Shown piece after piece: positions 16,467 to 24,864 of a DNA stretch of 64,000 nucleotides. How positions within the stretch are numbered: position 1 is the first letter of the stretch; the number at the start of each line of letters is the position of its first letter. Source of the DNA: a virus. The translations under genes were made by a program, and so were the position numbers. Location of the stretch: the IMG/VR virus record IMGVR_UViG_3300031920_000373, positions 1-64,000 of that record; one strand, 5' to 3'. Below the pieces are notes generated by a model, which was given only the letters and a program-made list of their open reading frames with translations, did not search any database and was not told the origin of the DNA.

Positions 16467-16687
16467 GTGATAGTACCGAAAAAGTAGAAAAGGCTATTGA
16501 CCTAATTGAGCAAGCAAGGGAATTGATGAATGATGTGGTATCGGGACCATTAGCAGATTACCGAATATGTTCTGAATACTACGCCTATGGTGAGTTTGGT
16601 ATCCGACAAGCTGGGGGGGGGAAAGGAAATCCCAATGATGGTAAGTTACAGGACATCATAGACAAACTGGAAGAGGAGGGACTTTGA
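16463..16687 (+). CDS. Hypothetical protein
   Basis: A 74-residue protein with amphipathic helices at both ends (EKVEKAIDLIEQARELMNDV, LQDIIDKLEEEGL) and a Gly-rich middle. It is coupled to both neighbours. Function unknown. Confidence 0.6.
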   Translation: MSDSTEKVEKAIDLIEQARELMNDVVSGPLADYRICSEYYAYGEFGIRQAGGGKGNPNDGKLQDIIDKLEEEGL

Positions 16688-16899
16688 AGGATTATAAAAA
16701 GAAGTATTACAGGGTGCTTACTACCTTGTGGGTAGTTATGATAATTGGTGGTATCTTCCTTTGGAACATTCACAGCACTCTGGATGAAATTGATCAGGAG
16801 ATTGTTAAAATGGAACAAAGGAAGGAACAAGAACTCATCCAGGCATATCATGATGCCGGATGGTTACCTTACGAAAAAACAAAAAGGAATAAAAAATGA
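16684..16899 (+). CDS. Small membrane protein with coiled coil, TTG start
   Basis: TTG follows GGAGG. A transmembrane segment (VLTTLWVVMIIGGIFLW) is followed by a charged coiled coil (LDEIDQEIVKMEQRKEQELI). The shape recalls small spanin- or Rz-like proteins, but gene context does not support lysis, so I leave it unnamed. Confidence 0.55.
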   Translation: MKDYKKKYYRVLTTLWVVMIIGGIFLWNIHSTLDEIDQEIVKMEQRKEQELIQAYHDAGWLPYEKTKRNKK

Positions 16900-17159
16900 A
16901 ATTCGATTTTTATGCAGATCCGGGACATGGATGGGTAAAGGTCCCAAAAAAACTACTAAAAACACTGGTAATTGAAAAGGATATTAGTACCTTTTCTTAC
17001 ATGAAGGGAGTTAATGCTTACCTTGAAGAAGACGGGGATCTTAAAAAATTCCTTGATGCAATGAAGATAGCCGGAAAGATTGTTGAGTTCAGAGAACACC
17101 ACACCGATAAGTCATCTAAAATCAGAAATTATAGAACCTATAATAAAAATGAAGAATAA
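16896..17159 (+). CDS. Hypothetical protein
   Basis: An 87-residue protein beginning MKFDFYADPGHGWVKVPKK, a type seen in many phages with no known function. It overlaps the preceding stop. Confidence 0.65.
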   Translation: MKFDFYADPGHGWVKVPKKLLKTLVIEKDISTFSYMKGVNAYLEEDGDLKKFLDAMKIAGKIVEFREHHTDKSSKIRNYRTYNKNEE

Positions 17160-17262
17160 AATTTAGGATTAATAGTGCCAGGAAAATTGATCCCAAATAT
17201 AACATATTTACATCTGGCATAGAATTGCCTGGATAATTAACGAACACGTAAAGGAGGAGTGA

Positions 17263-17343
17263 ATGAATTGGACGATCAGAAGAATAAACCCTAATTGGGG
17301 GAGGGGGTGTTTCGCTCCCTCTCCCGGAGATTCCTATGGATAA
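17263..17343 (+). CDS. Possible tiny ORF with internal G-rich hairpin (26 aa)
   Basis: ATG follows AAAGGAGG well. The frame ends inside the start of the next gene, as a leader peptide would. It spans a GGGGGAGGGGG/CTCCCTCTCCC hairpin just before the next ribosome site. It could be a coupling peptide or chance. Confidence 0.3.
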   Translation: MNWTIRRINPNWGRGCFAPSPGDSYG

Positions 17344-17911
17344 CGAAGGACACAAAGATTCTATAATAAATAAGGGCACTATATCCTGTAGAAGTGATTC
17401 AACCAAATGCAATATATCCCAAATAAGCAAAAACGAAGGATACAAAAAAGGACAGATGGTTATGATAGTGGGGTCAGGTCGTGGTACAAGTGATATCCAT
17501 GAAAGAGTCAAGGAACATGTTAAACAAATGCAGAAAGACATGGATAAAATGAAAGTTACCCTGATTAATCTCGGTGAAGCGGGCAGAGCGGGAGCATCCG
17601 CTGGACTTGCATTATCAGAAGCCTTAAAAAAGATGCACCTTATTTGTCCTGATGATATGATCCACGTTATGGACAATATGGATTTCAGCAAAGTGGAGCA
17701 AACCGTTCTTGACTCATTTGGAGGGTATGGGGGTCCTAAATTTCCTGGACGATGCTATGATGAATCAGGTCCTATTTCAAAGAAGGCATATAAAAAATTA
17801 AAACAACTGGCAAAGAAGAGGGACAGGGCTAACGCAAGAAGCCACAAACAAGATCAAACAGACCGTTGGTGTAATAAATGGGATAAAAAAATAAAAAGGA
17901 AACTGAAATGA
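17336..17911 (+). CDS. Hypothetical protein
   Basis: A 191-residue protein with a basic C-terminus (KLKQLAKKRDRANARSHKQD) and a helical centre (HERVKEHVKQMQKDMDKMK). GGAG precedes the ATG. A later internal Met would give a shorter form. No family recognised. Confidence 0.6.
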   Translation: MDNEGHKDSIINKGTISCRSDSTKCNISQISKNEGYKKGQMVMIVGSGRGTSDIHERVKEHVKQMQKDMDKMKVTLINLGEAGRAGASAGLALSEALKKMHLICPDDMIHVMDNMDFSKVEQTVLDSFGGYGGPKFPGRCYDESGPISKKAYKKLKQLAKKRDRANARSHKQDQTDRWCNKWDKKIKRKLK

Positions 17912-18471
17912 AATTAATGCAGGATTTTATTATCATATACGCGGTTGGGTGTTTGTTTTCATGGGGGTGCCTTTATTTCTGTATAATGATTGGAGGACAG
18001 GAAAAGTTAAAATCACCTGTGATACGTTTGGGTGCAAGTCTTTCCTGGTTGGTAGTCATTTACTTTTTCATTCTCCTAATCAGGGGATATTTTATAAAAA
18101 AGGCAGAAAATAATAAAATAAAAGAGTTTGAAGGTGGAGGGATTGTACCAAAATTATCTAATGCGGAAATGATAAAAGAGACCATTGATAATTACTGGGT
18201 GTATGCTGTTGGGGATGATTTGTTTGATCAAAATGCATCCTTGCCTATCAAAGATTCTCCTCTTTGTGTCGTTTACTATTATACTGAAAGGAGAAGTACC
18301 TGTGAATCGTGTCCTATTCATAAATTAGGATTTGGATGCACATTACAGGGATCACTGTGGAGCAAATATGCCGCTATGTGTGGCACAGGCACTCCAAGAC
18401 AGGATATGGCTATTAAAATGGCAAGACTGTTTGAAAGTATATATAAGGAAGAACTTTTAGGTAGAAAATAG
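17908..18471 (+). CDS. Membrane protein with Cys-rich C-terminal domain
   Basis: A 187-residue protein with two N-terminal membrane segments (FIIIYAVGCLFSWGCLYFC and LSWLVVIYFFILLI) and a soluble C-terminal domain with a cysteine cluster (CESCPIHKLGFGC). That domain alone resembles a short phage protein type. Function unknown; probably in the inner membrane. Confidence 0.65.
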   Translation: MKLMQDFIIIYAVGCLFSWGCLYFCIMIGGQEKLKSPVIRLGASLSWLVVIYFFILLIRGYFIKKAENNKIKEFEGGGIVPKLSNAEMIKETIDNYWVYAVGDDLFDQNASLPIKDSPLCVVYYYTERRSTCESCPIHKLGFGCTLQGSLWSKYAAMCGTGTPRQDMAIKMARLFESIYKEELLGRK

Positions 18472-18474
18472 TTA

Positions 18475-18503
18475 TTGACTTTTACGTTTTTTTATGTAAT
18501 AAT
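18475..18503 (+). promoter_or_regulatory. Class I early-type promoter 3
   Basis: TTGACT, a 17-base spacer and TGTAATAAT followed by GTGTAT, 33 bases before the ATG at 18536. Confidence 0.75.
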
Positions 18504-18535
18504 GTGTATACATAATAAAACAAAGGAGTCACACA

Positions 18536-18739
18536 ATGAACAAGATCACGGGCAAGTTTACGGGCACCGCATATTTTAACAGCAAGTCACAAGCCATAGC
18601 CTACTACGCCAAGCAAGATACCGACAAACAATCTGTGGAAACATACATAAAGGAGGATCTGATTCACATCGGTCCTCCTAAAGGTGTTTCTGAGCTTGAT
18701 CTGGAAATTGACGTTGACGGCAGATATTGGAGGAAATAA
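18536..18739 (+). CDS. Hypothetical protein
   Basis: A 67-residue protein directly behind a class I promoter with an AAAGGAG site. It looks like a small alpha/beta domain. No family recognised. Confidence 0.6.
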   Translation: MNKITGKFTGTAYFNSKSQAIAYYAKQDTDKQSVETYIKEDLIHIGPPKGVSELDLEIDVDGRYWRK

Positions 18740-18849
18740 TGGATCTTTTCGGAATGTTCGATAAATACAAAAACCGGATAGTTGTCATTGTTCTATTGCT
18801 TGTCCCGTACTATTTTCGTGAAGGTTTTTATCATTTTTTAACGTTTTAA
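18739..18849 (+). CDS. Very small membrane protein (36 aa)
   Basis: ATG overlaps the previous stop (TAATG). The centre (RIVVIVLLLVPYYF) is one membrane segment. Function unknown. The 60 bases after it hold a weak AT-rich inverted repeat. Confidence 0.45.
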   Translation: MDLFGMFDKYKNRIVVIVLLLVPYYFREGFYHFLTF

Positions 18850-18909
18850 AGATTTTGTATAGTAGACATTGCTTTTTACTTAAAACACGCTTAAAAGATA
18901 GATTTTGAA

Positions 18910-19197
18910 ATGCCAAAAATTAATAAAAACACGGACCTAAAGCCTTTAGAGGAGTTCTTCTTGGGCAAGGGAACAATTGAAATATTTCCTTTACCTGGAA
19001 AAAAATTAAATGTATCTGATTTAGGCGAATATTATCATTGGATTAAATTAGATCAAGCTCCTCCATTTCATATTGAATGTAAGGATGTGAAATGTCCAAT
19101 CTGTGAAATGCTGAAACCTAAAACAAGATGGCAGAAATTTAAAATAAGGATATCAAAATTATGGAAACACTTGAATCCCTTCACGCAAACACCTTAA
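18910..19197 (+). CDS. Hypothetical protein with CxxC motif
   Basis: A 95-residue protein with a CPICEML knuckle preceded by another cysteine (HIECKDVKCPIC) and a basic C-terminal helix. It overlaps the next gene by 37 bases. Function unknown. Confidence 0.55.
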   Translation: MPKINKNTDLKPLEEFFLGKGTIEIFPLPGKKLNVSDLGEYYHWIKLDQAPPFHIECKDVKCPICEMLKPKTRWQKFKIRISKLWKHLNPFTQTP

Positions 19198-19631
19198 ACT
19201 ATAACCATATTAAAAAGTATGGGATAAGTGAAAAAGACCTTGAAGACGTTAACTGGACAATTGCTATAATTGAAACATCCAGACGAAAAAATACCCCCTG
19301 GACTGGTGATATTATTGAATGTTCCTCTCCTCAAGATGGTATGATCAGATATCCTAATGGGCATCTTGACCAACAAATTCATACAGAATTTGCCTCAATA
19401 TGTGTTCAAGGGGCCACTCCTTTTGTATTTCATAATGGTAGAGAAATTACATCTTTTTCATGCTCAGGCGGTTATTGGACAAGGGAACAGGAATTAGAAA
19501 TGTATACGTATCAAGGTCAAAAAGAAAAGATGTTTTGTCAGTGGGGATCATGCGGGATGGCCCATAGCGGCGCAATCTATTTCCGGGCTATCGTAAATGT
19601 CTGGAGACTTATAAAGGAGGGCATTTACTAA
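19161..19631 (+). CDS. Hypothetical phage protein
   Basis: A 156-residue beta-rich protein with DGMIRYPNGHLDQQIH and FSCSGGYW motifs. The layout resembles a phage and gut-bacterial domain of unknown function, which I cannot name with certainty. It ends one base into the next ATG. Confidence 0.65.
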   Translation: METLESLHANTLNYNHIKKYGISEKDLEDVNWTIAIIETSRRKNTPWTGDIIECSSPQDGMIRYPNGHLDQQIHTEFASICVQGATPFVFHNGREITSFSCSGGYWTREQELEMYTYQGQKEKMFCQWGSCGMAHSGAIYFRAIVNVWRLIKEGIY

Positions 19632-19894
19632 TGGCGGAAAGAATAGGAAAAGGACCTCCTGCTATTGTTAGAAACATTGAATTTAGTGTGGACGTTCCGA
19701 CTCTGTTGAATTTGATGGCTACGGGGGAGGAACATGTTAAACACGTCCAAGCTATTCAGATTTTTTCTGCCCTTCTTGATGCTGTAGCTAAAAAGGCAAT
19801 AGATATAAATAATCCTGAATTAACTGAATTGATGTTTAAAATGAAACTTTTAAAGGTCATGAATAATGAAGGGGATAATTTCAGTGACATATAA
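19631..19894 (+). CDS. Hypothetical protein
   Basis: An 87-residue helical protein coupled to its upstream neighbour. No motif recognised. Confidence 0.6.
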   Translation: MAERIGKGPPAIVRNIEFSVDVPTLLNLMATGEEHVKHVQAIQIFSALLDAVAKKAIDINNPELTELMFKMKLLKVMNNEGDNFSDI

Positions 19895-20027
19895 AAAGGA
19901 ATACTTAACTTTGTTAGCTTTAAAGTATAGACCTTGGCAATTTAAATGGTGTAGCCAAGAATCAGGTTCTGTTGATGTCAGTTGGGTGGAAATTGATGAA
20001 TGGCTATATAAATACAAGGAGATTTAA
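19884..20027 (+). CDS. Small hypothetical protein (47 aa), GTG start
   Basis: GTG overlaps the previous gene and the frame ends one base before the next ATG. The product has many aromatic residues (YRPWQFKWCS, WVEIDEWLYKY). Function unknown. Confidence 0.45.
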   Translation: MTYKKEYLTLLALKYRPWQFKWCSQESGSVDVSWVEIDEWLYKYKEI

Positions 20028-20028
20028 A

Positions 20029-20388
20029 ATGCCCACTTTTTGTAATTGCGAAACTTGTAGGAAATTAAAAAAAGAAATGGAAAAAAGAACGAAAAATCCT
20101 TTTTGTTTATACTGTAAGGAAATTCTGGAAGAAACTTCAAACTACTTTCTGGATGTGGCAGATAATAAATATTCTGTATACCAGAATAAAGATGGATCAT
20201 TACACGCCTTAAGGCACGGAGTATATTGGCAAGATCTGACAGGGAATAATTTAGTGTTCAACCTAATGATTGAGTTACTTGAAGCCAAAGAAAAAATTCA
20301 AAAAGTTTTAAATGAATTTCCTGATATTGATTGTGATGCAAATGATAAAAATTATCTTACTCTAATCTTAAAAGGAGAAATAAAATGA
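20029..20388 (+). CDS. Cys-rich hypothetical protein
   Basis: A 119-residue protein with N-terminal CNCETC and CLYC pairs that could form one zinc site, then a helical C-terminus. The ATG at 20029 has an AAGGAG site; an in-frame upstream ATG would overlap the previous gene. Function unknown. Confidence 0.6.
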   Translation: MPTFCNCETCRKLKKEMEKRTKNPFCLYCKEILEETSNYFLDVADNKYSVYQNKDGSLHALRHGVYWQDLTGNNLVFNLMIELLEAKEKIQKVLNEFPDIDCDANDKNYLTLILKGEIK

Positions 20389-20627
20389 ATCTTGCATCCT
20401 GTAAAAATTGCGGCAATGTAATAGATCTGGATAAGGTTAAATTCATCAATATGGATAATCCTGATGATCCTGGAGATGAAAAATTCAGGGACAAAGATGG
20501 TTACTTTGATATGGAAATAGATTGCCATTATAATTCTGACTGTGTATGGAACGGCGTTGGCTGCTATCCTCTTGATACGTGGCAATGTACGATCTGTAAA
20601 GAGTTTAATGGAAAGGAGGAAGAATAA
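20385..20627 (+). CDS. Zinc-ribbon hypothetical protein
   Basis: An 80-residue acidic protein with CKNCGN near the start and CTICKEF near the end, a split zinc ribbon. Coupled to the upstream gene. Confidence 0.6.
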   Translation: MNLASCKNCGNVIDLDKVKFINMDNPDDPGDEKFRDKDGYFDMEIDCHYNSDCVWNGVGCYPLDTWQCTICKEFNGKEEE

Positions 20628-20628
20628 T

Positions 20629-20694
20629 ATGAGGGCTTTAAAAGCTGACCAGATTAGGGGTGTTGCCTCAGAACTCCAAACACTGGGCTATTAA
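20629..20694 (+). CDS. Possible tiny ORF (21 aa)
   Basis: A good GGAGG site precedes MRALKADQIRGVASELQTLG. It may be a real micro-gene in a dense operon or chance. Confidence 0.3.
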   Translation: MRALKADQIRGVASELQTLGY

Positions 20695-20706
20695 AAGGTG
20701 ATAAAA

Positions 20707-21060
20707 ATGACCAAAAAAGATGCACAGGAAGGAGTTTTATACCTTCTCTCATTGATGGAAGATAAAGGATGGGAATCCAGGGTTTGGGAAAATTTAGGGT
20801 GGCATTATAGTATCAACAAGGCTGGAATGACTATTTACACCGCACACACTACTCCGGGTGAAGTTCAAAAATACCATTCACTTTTTACCCGGAGCCAAAC
20901 ACATAAAGGTTATGGGGATGTATTTTGGGAAGATATTAATTCCAACATAAATCCAAATAAACTGGTAAAAGAGCAGGTGAGAGTGGTTAAAGAGTACATT
21001 GAACAATTCAATAAGGAATGTGAGATTGCGTTAAAAGGGTTAACAAATGAAAATCCTTAA
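20707..21060 (+). CDS. Hypothetical protein
   Basis: A 117-residue protein with AAAAGG before the ATG at 20707. It has a helical N-terminus and a Trp-rich centre (WESRVWENLGWHY). No family recognised. Confidence 0.6.
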   Translation: MTKKDAQEGVLYLLSLMEDKGWESRVWENLGWHYSINKAGMTIYTAHTTPGEVQKYHSLFTRSQTHKGYGDVFWEDINSNINPNKLVKEQVRVVKEYIEQFNKECEIALKGLTNENP

Positions 21061-21427
21061 AAGTAAATTCAAAAAGATTATAATCAAAAGGACACAGGAA
21101 GGGATTGTAATTAAACCCCAAAATAATACACACAAGACACCTTTGAAGCCGATCAAGATTAAAAAGAAACTCGGTCGTTGGTGTGAGTATTATGAAGGTA
21201 GACTACCCTATCCCATTGAATGTAGTAACAACAAGTCAATGCCAACCTCATATATGTTTAAAGGTGAAGAGAAAACTAAGGTAAGGGACAATTCTAACTG
21301 TCCTAACTGTAAAAGGGCCCCCTCATTCATTGCATGGAAACGTGGAGTGTGGGATAAGATAAAAAATGCTATTACAAATGGTGAAGATCTGACTGACATG
21401 GATTCTCCTCAAGATGTGAGAATGTGA
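21047..21427 (+). CDS. Basic Cys-containing hypothetical protein
   Basis: A 126-residue protein with a very basic N-terminal 45 residues and a C-terminal domain with CEYYEGR, C and CPNCKRAP that could hold a zinc ion. It overlaps the upstream gene. Function unknown. Confidence 0.6.
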   Translation: MKILKSKFKKIIIKRTQEGIVIKPQNNTHKTPLKPIKIKKKLGRWCEYYEGRLPYPIECSNNKSMPTSYMFKGEEKTKVRDNSNCPNCKRAPSFIAWKRGVWDKIKNAITNGEDLTDMDSPQDVRM

Positions 21428-21540
21428 TGGACGTTAAACCTTTGTTTATAAAGATTGTAAAAGGCAATACAAGTTCAGAAGTCCTTGAACGTATTCAGGA
21501 AATGAAACATGGGCATGTTTCCGATGGCTGGACACTATGA
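21427..21540 (+). CDS. Small hypothetical protein (37 aa)
   Basis: It starts within the previous stop (GATGG) and fills the gap before a promoter. Function unknown; support is positional only. Confidence 0.35.
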   Translation: MDVKPLFIKIVKGNTSSEVLERIQEMKHGHVSDGWTL

Positions 21541-21565
21541 ATTGAATATGGATTAAAAATAGTTG

Positions 21566-21594
21566 TTGACTTTTATGTAAAATTATGTAATAAT
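21566..21594 (+). promoter_or_regulatory. Class I early-type promoter 4
   Basis: TTGACT, a 17-base spacer and TGTAATAAT followed by GTGTAT. It drives two ribbon-helix-helix genes. Confidence 0.75.
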
Positions 21595-21625
21595 GTGTAT
21601 ATAATAAATTAGACAAGGAGATTAA

Positions 21626-21775
21626 ATGAGAAAGGTAAGAGTTAGTTTTTCGTTTCCACAAGAAATGAAAAAAACCTTAGAAAAATTAGCCAAAAAGTCA
21701 GGATTCAAGCTTATGGGGTATATTAAGCTGATAATGAATCAGGAAGTAAAAAGGCTAAAAGGGGAGGGCAAATGA
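21626..21775 (+). CDS. Ribbon-helix-helix protein 1 (49 aa)
   Basis: MRKVRVSFSFPQEMKKTLEK has the short beta strand, the S/P helix cap and helix of an Arc/CopG-type DNA-binding domain. A second helix (GFKLMGYIKLIMNQEV) follows. Such proteins are dimeric repressors. AAGGAG precedes it and its stop overlaps the next ATG, so a heterodimer with the next product is conceivable. Confidence 0.65.
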   Translation: MRKVRVSFSFPQEMKKTLEKLAKKSGFKLMGYIKLIMNQEVKRLKGEGK

Positions 21776-21936
21776 GTTCCGCAAGAATTACAATACCCTA
21801 TCCCGAAGAGGGTGCCGAACTACTGGTAAAAGAATCCAAAGCCCAGAATAGAACGTTTTCTGGGTATATGCAAAATGTCATAACCAATTACATCAAAGAG
21901 AAGAAGGAGGAAAAAGATGGGTCTGATGTCGAATAG
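21772..21936 (+). CDS. Ribbon-helix-helix protein 2 (54 aa)
   Basis: SSARITIPYPEEGAELLVKE and RTFSGYMQNVITNYIKEKK give the strand-helix-helix pattern of a CopG-like regulator. It is coupled to both the preceding RHH gene and the following gene. Confidence 0.65.
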   Translation: MSSARITIPYPEEGAELLVKESKAQNRTFSGYMQNVITNYIKEKKEEKDGSDVE

Positions 21937-22390
21937 AAAAAGGGTTTTAATAAAGGAAGAAACAAAGAAGACTACCAAAAAACTGCCGATCAAAAAGATT
22001 CCGCAGAAAAAAGAAGTATCCGCAGATGACGGCAGGTCCATCCTTCTTGAAGGTGATCGGGCTTTATTACTGGCTGAGGCCTGCAAGCTAAACAAGACAA
22101 AAAAGGCGGCAGAGAAAAGGCTTAAGGCAATCAAAAAGGAGATGGATCTTACAGTTGCCTCTGATTATGAGAACAAAGCGGGTGATACTCTTGCTCTAAC
22201 CTTCTCTGACAAGTTCACCGATGTTGAGCCTGAAAAGCTGTTTAACCTGTTTGTTAAGAACAGGAAAAAAGCAAAGTTCTGGGGTATTGTAAAAGTGCAG
22301 TTAGGTGAACTGGTAAAAATAGTTCCGGAATCATCTATCAAAAAGATGAGGGAAAAACTTGATCCCACAGCAAAATGGACATTTAAATAA
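21917..22390 (+). CDS. Hypothetical lysine-rich protein
   Basis: A 157-residue protein with a Lys-rich flexible N-terminus (KKTTKKLPIKKIPQKK) and a helical C-terminal domain (KKAAEKRLKAIKKEMDLTV). The Lys/Pro pattern recalls the N-terminus of the recombinase at 48788. Function unknown; nucleic-acid binding is plausible. Confidence 0.6.
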   Translation: MGLMSNRKRVLIKEETKKTTKKLPIKKIPQKKEVSADDGRSILLEGDRALLLAEACKLNKTKKAAEKRLKAIKKEMDLTVASDYENKAGDTLALTFSDKFTDVEPEKLFNLFVKNRKKAKFWGIVKVQLGELVKIVPESSIKKMREKLDPTAKWTFK

Positions 22391-22590
22391 TGGATTTTAT
22401 TATAACGGGACTTATTTATTGGATATTCAATATCTTTTGTCCCAAAAATCCTGTGCAGAAAAATGTCCAGTCACATAAACCAGTAAACGAATGGGGTTAT
22501 TTCATCTTTAGTGAGGAACGGGGTTGTAATCAATCAGATAATGATCCGTTCCTCAATGAAGATTACAACGAAGGGGGGCCTGATTGGTAA
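22390..22590 (+). CDS. Small hypothetical protein
   Basis: A 66-residue protein with a hydrophobic N-terminus (FIITGLIYWIFNIF), perhaps a membrane anchor, and an acidic C-terminus. It is coupled to both neighbours. Confidence 0.55.
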   Translation: MDFIITGLIYWIFNIFCPKNPVQKNVQSHKPVNEWGYFIFSEERGCNQSDNDPFLNEDYNEGGPDW

Positions 22591-23957
22591 ATATGAAACC
22601 TATAATTACCATAGGGAAGGGAGTCGTGGGTGAAAACTTGCCCACGGCTCTGATTAAAAAGATCAAGAAGGATCTTACCTTCAAAAATCCTGACTATGAA
22701 AATGCCATGAAATTCGGGAAATTTATTTCTGCGGATATGCCCTCCCATCTTCATTTATTTGATATTGAGGATGACAATGCATGGGTGCCAAGGGGTTATA
22801 TTCACTGGTTAATGAAGTGGATGCATAACAAAAAAGTTAAATTCACTTTGAGGGATAAAACCCTGCTCTTGAAACCACTGAATCTGAAATTTATAGGAAA
22901 ACTCAGAGACTATCAAGATGTAGCCATGACGCCTCTATCAAGGTATCCTTGTGGAGTTTTGGAAGCCGCAACAGGATCAGGAAAAACGGTTATAGGCATA
23001 AATATGATCGTAAAAAGACAGCAACCTACACTTGTAATTGTTCATAGCAAAGAATTAATGTACCAATGGAAGGATCAAATAAAATCTTTTATAGGATTGG
23101 AGGCAGGGTTAGTAGGGGACGGTAAATTCAATATACAACCTGTGACTATAGGAATAATTAACACAGTCAGAAACAAGGTAGAGCAATTAGAACCTCATTT
23201 TGGTCATATAATCTGTGACGAGGTACATAGGATAACCTCAGAGTCATGGGCAGGAACTATGCAAGGGTTCAGAGCGAGGTACACACTTGGACTTACTGCT
23301 ACTCCCTTCAGGGCTGATGGACTCGGAAACGCTATCTTTGCATCTATTGGTCCGCTAAGATGCACAATAAATAAAAAAGAATTACAAAAAAGAGGAACAG
23401 TTCTTACTCCTGATATTTACAGAATAAAATCAAAGTTTAATTATATGTTCCTAAATGATTATTCAACTATGATCTCAAGTCTTATTGAAGATACACAAAG
23501 AAACAATCTTATAGTCAGAGGAATTGCCGCAGATTTCAATAAGCACAATGAACATATACTGATAGTATCAGACAGACAGAAACATCTTAAAATCATGCAG
23601 GAAATGCTTCATAAAAAATATAATATTTTCGGACATATATTAACAGGAAGTGTTGCGGATAAAAAAAGAAAAACAATAATTGAGGAAGTAAAATCGGGTA
23701 AATGTAAAATACTATTTGCAACTACTTCTTTAATTGGTGAAGGGTTTGATCTTGACAAATTAAATTGTTTGTGTTTAGCTACTCCTATAAAGTACAGTGG
23801 CAGATTAATTCAAGCAATTGGGAGGATACTTCGTCCCGATAAAGATAATAAACGAAAAACTCCAAGAGTTTATGATATTAGGGATGAAAATGTAAGTGTC
23901 TTACAATATTCTGGGTATAATCGTGATAGGATTTATAAAAAGGAGTGGAATAGGTGA
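22584..23957 (+). CDS. SF2 DNA helicase (UvsW/RadD-like)
   Basis: A 457-residue superfamily 2 ATPase that probably remodels replication forks or recombination intermediates. Motif I is ATGSGKT (around residue 132), motif II is CDEVH, motif III is LTATPF, motif V is GEGFDLD and motif VI is QAIGRILRP. The start is TTG at 22584, six bases after GGGGGG, or ATG at 22593. The last third is more AT-rich than the first. The final 28 codons are repeated in divergent form at 24604-24687 behind an HNH element, so this 3' end may have been imported. Confidence 0.88.
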   Translation: MVNMKPIITIGKGVVGENLPTALIKKIKKDLTFKNPDYENAMKFGKFISADMPSHLHLFDIEDDNAWVPRGYIHWLMKWMHNKKVKFTLRDKTLLLKPLNLKFIGKLRDYQDVAMTPLSRYPCGVLEAATGSGKTVIGINMIVKRQQPTLVIVHSKELMYQWKDQIKSFIGLEAGLVGDGKFNIQPVTIGIINTVRNKVEQLEPHFGHIICDEVHRITSESWAGTMQGFRARYTLGLTATPFRADGLGNAIFASIGPLRCTINKKELQKRGTVLTPDIYRIKSKFNYMFLNDYSTMISSLIEDTQRNNLIVRGIAADFNKHNEHILIVSDRQKHLKIMQEMLHKKYNIFGHILTGSVADKKRKTIIEEVKSGKCKILFATTSLIGEGFDLDKLNCLCLATPIKYSGRLIQAIGRILRPDKDNKRKTPRVYDIRDENVSVLQYSGYNRDRIYKKEWNR

Positions 23958-24608
23958 AAAGATTAAATCTAAAAGGAATAAAAAGAGGGAAATTAACTTT
24001 TATTGAATTTTCACATATTGAAAATAAAAGTACATATTGGAAATGTCGATGTGATTGTGGTAATTTTATAACGGTAAAAGGAGCAGGAAAAACAAAATCA
24101 TGTGGGTGTTTGGCATTAAAAGCAAGAAGTATTAATGGGAAAAATAATGAAAATAAACAGTCTCCTATTGATTTCATAAAAACAAGGATAAAAACAAATG
24201 ATAAAACAGGTTGCTGGGAGTGGGCGGCTTCTCTTTTAGAAGGATATGCACGAATATCAGACAAAAGGGGGTCGTAAATCAGAAATAGCATCCAGGTATG
24301 TTTATGAACATATAAAAGGGATTGATCCGGGAAATAAATGTGTTTGTCATACTTGTGATAATCCCAAATGTGTTAATCCCAATCATTTGTTTTTAGGAAC
24401 ATATCTTGATAATTTTGAAGATATGAAAAATAAAAAAAGATCAGCATGTGGGATAAAAAATTTCAAAGCCAAATTAACTGAAAAAGAAGTGCTTCAAATT
24501 AGAAGATTACATAGGAAATTAAATATAAAAGAATTAATAGACATTTATGAGGTGGATGAGTCAACTATCCGGAGAGTAATTAAAAGAGAAACATGGAAAC
24601 ATATATGA
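23954..24608 (+). pseudogene. HNH homing endonuclease, frameshifted
   Basis: Two overlapping frames together give one HNH protein. The N-terminal part (23954-24277) has a Cys cluster (CRCDCGNF, KSCGCLAL) and CWEWAASLLEGYARI. The C-terminal part (from 24246) has VCHTCDNPKCVNPNHLFLGT, the HNH core, plus a C-terminal helix-turn-helix (LIDIYEVDESTIRRVIKR). They join in frame if one G of the GGGGG run at 24267-24271 is removed. It could be a real inactivating shift, slippage, or a sequencing error. It overlaps the helicase stop by four bases. Confidence 0.8.
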
Positions 24609-24687
24609 TCCACGGGATGATCGTGTTTCCGTTCTTCAATATTCAGGGTATAACAGGGACAGAATCTATAGGAAAAAAGGATGGTAA
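24604..24687 (+). pseudogene. Displaced 3' end of the helicase gene
   Basis: The 27 codons before TAA read YDPRDDRVSVLQYSGYNRDR and so on, and match the helicase C-terminus (YDIRDENVSVLQYSGYNRDR) at about 20 positions with different codons. It has no start of its own and begins exactly where the HNH frame ends. It is best explained as the original gene end left behind by the insertion. Confidence 0.85.
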
Positions 24688-24864
24688 ATGAGCCTAAATG
24701 AAGAGTATCACCTGGAGACGGGATTGCATTCCCATTATTTGGCAAAGGGAGGATCACACAAATACGGAACAAAAGGGTTAATATACACCCGTAAATATGT
24801 TTGGTGGTTGGAACTAAAAATTAAAAAACTCAGAAAAGAAAAACAGGATAAAAACAATTCTTGA
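24688..24864 (+). CDS. Small hypothetical protein (58 aa)
   Basis: ATG directly follows the old helicase stop (TAAATG), which suggests it was once coupled to that gene. The product has a basic C-terminus (LKIKKLRKEKQDKNN). Its end overlaps the next promoter. Confidence 0.5.
   Translation: MSLNEEYHLETGLHSHYLAKGGSHKYGTKGLIYTRKYVWWLELKIKKLRKEKQDKNNS

Noticed and set aside
16684-16899. Spanin or Rz-like lysis protein
   Set aside because: Topology is compatible, but no endolysin, holin or partner gene lies nearby.
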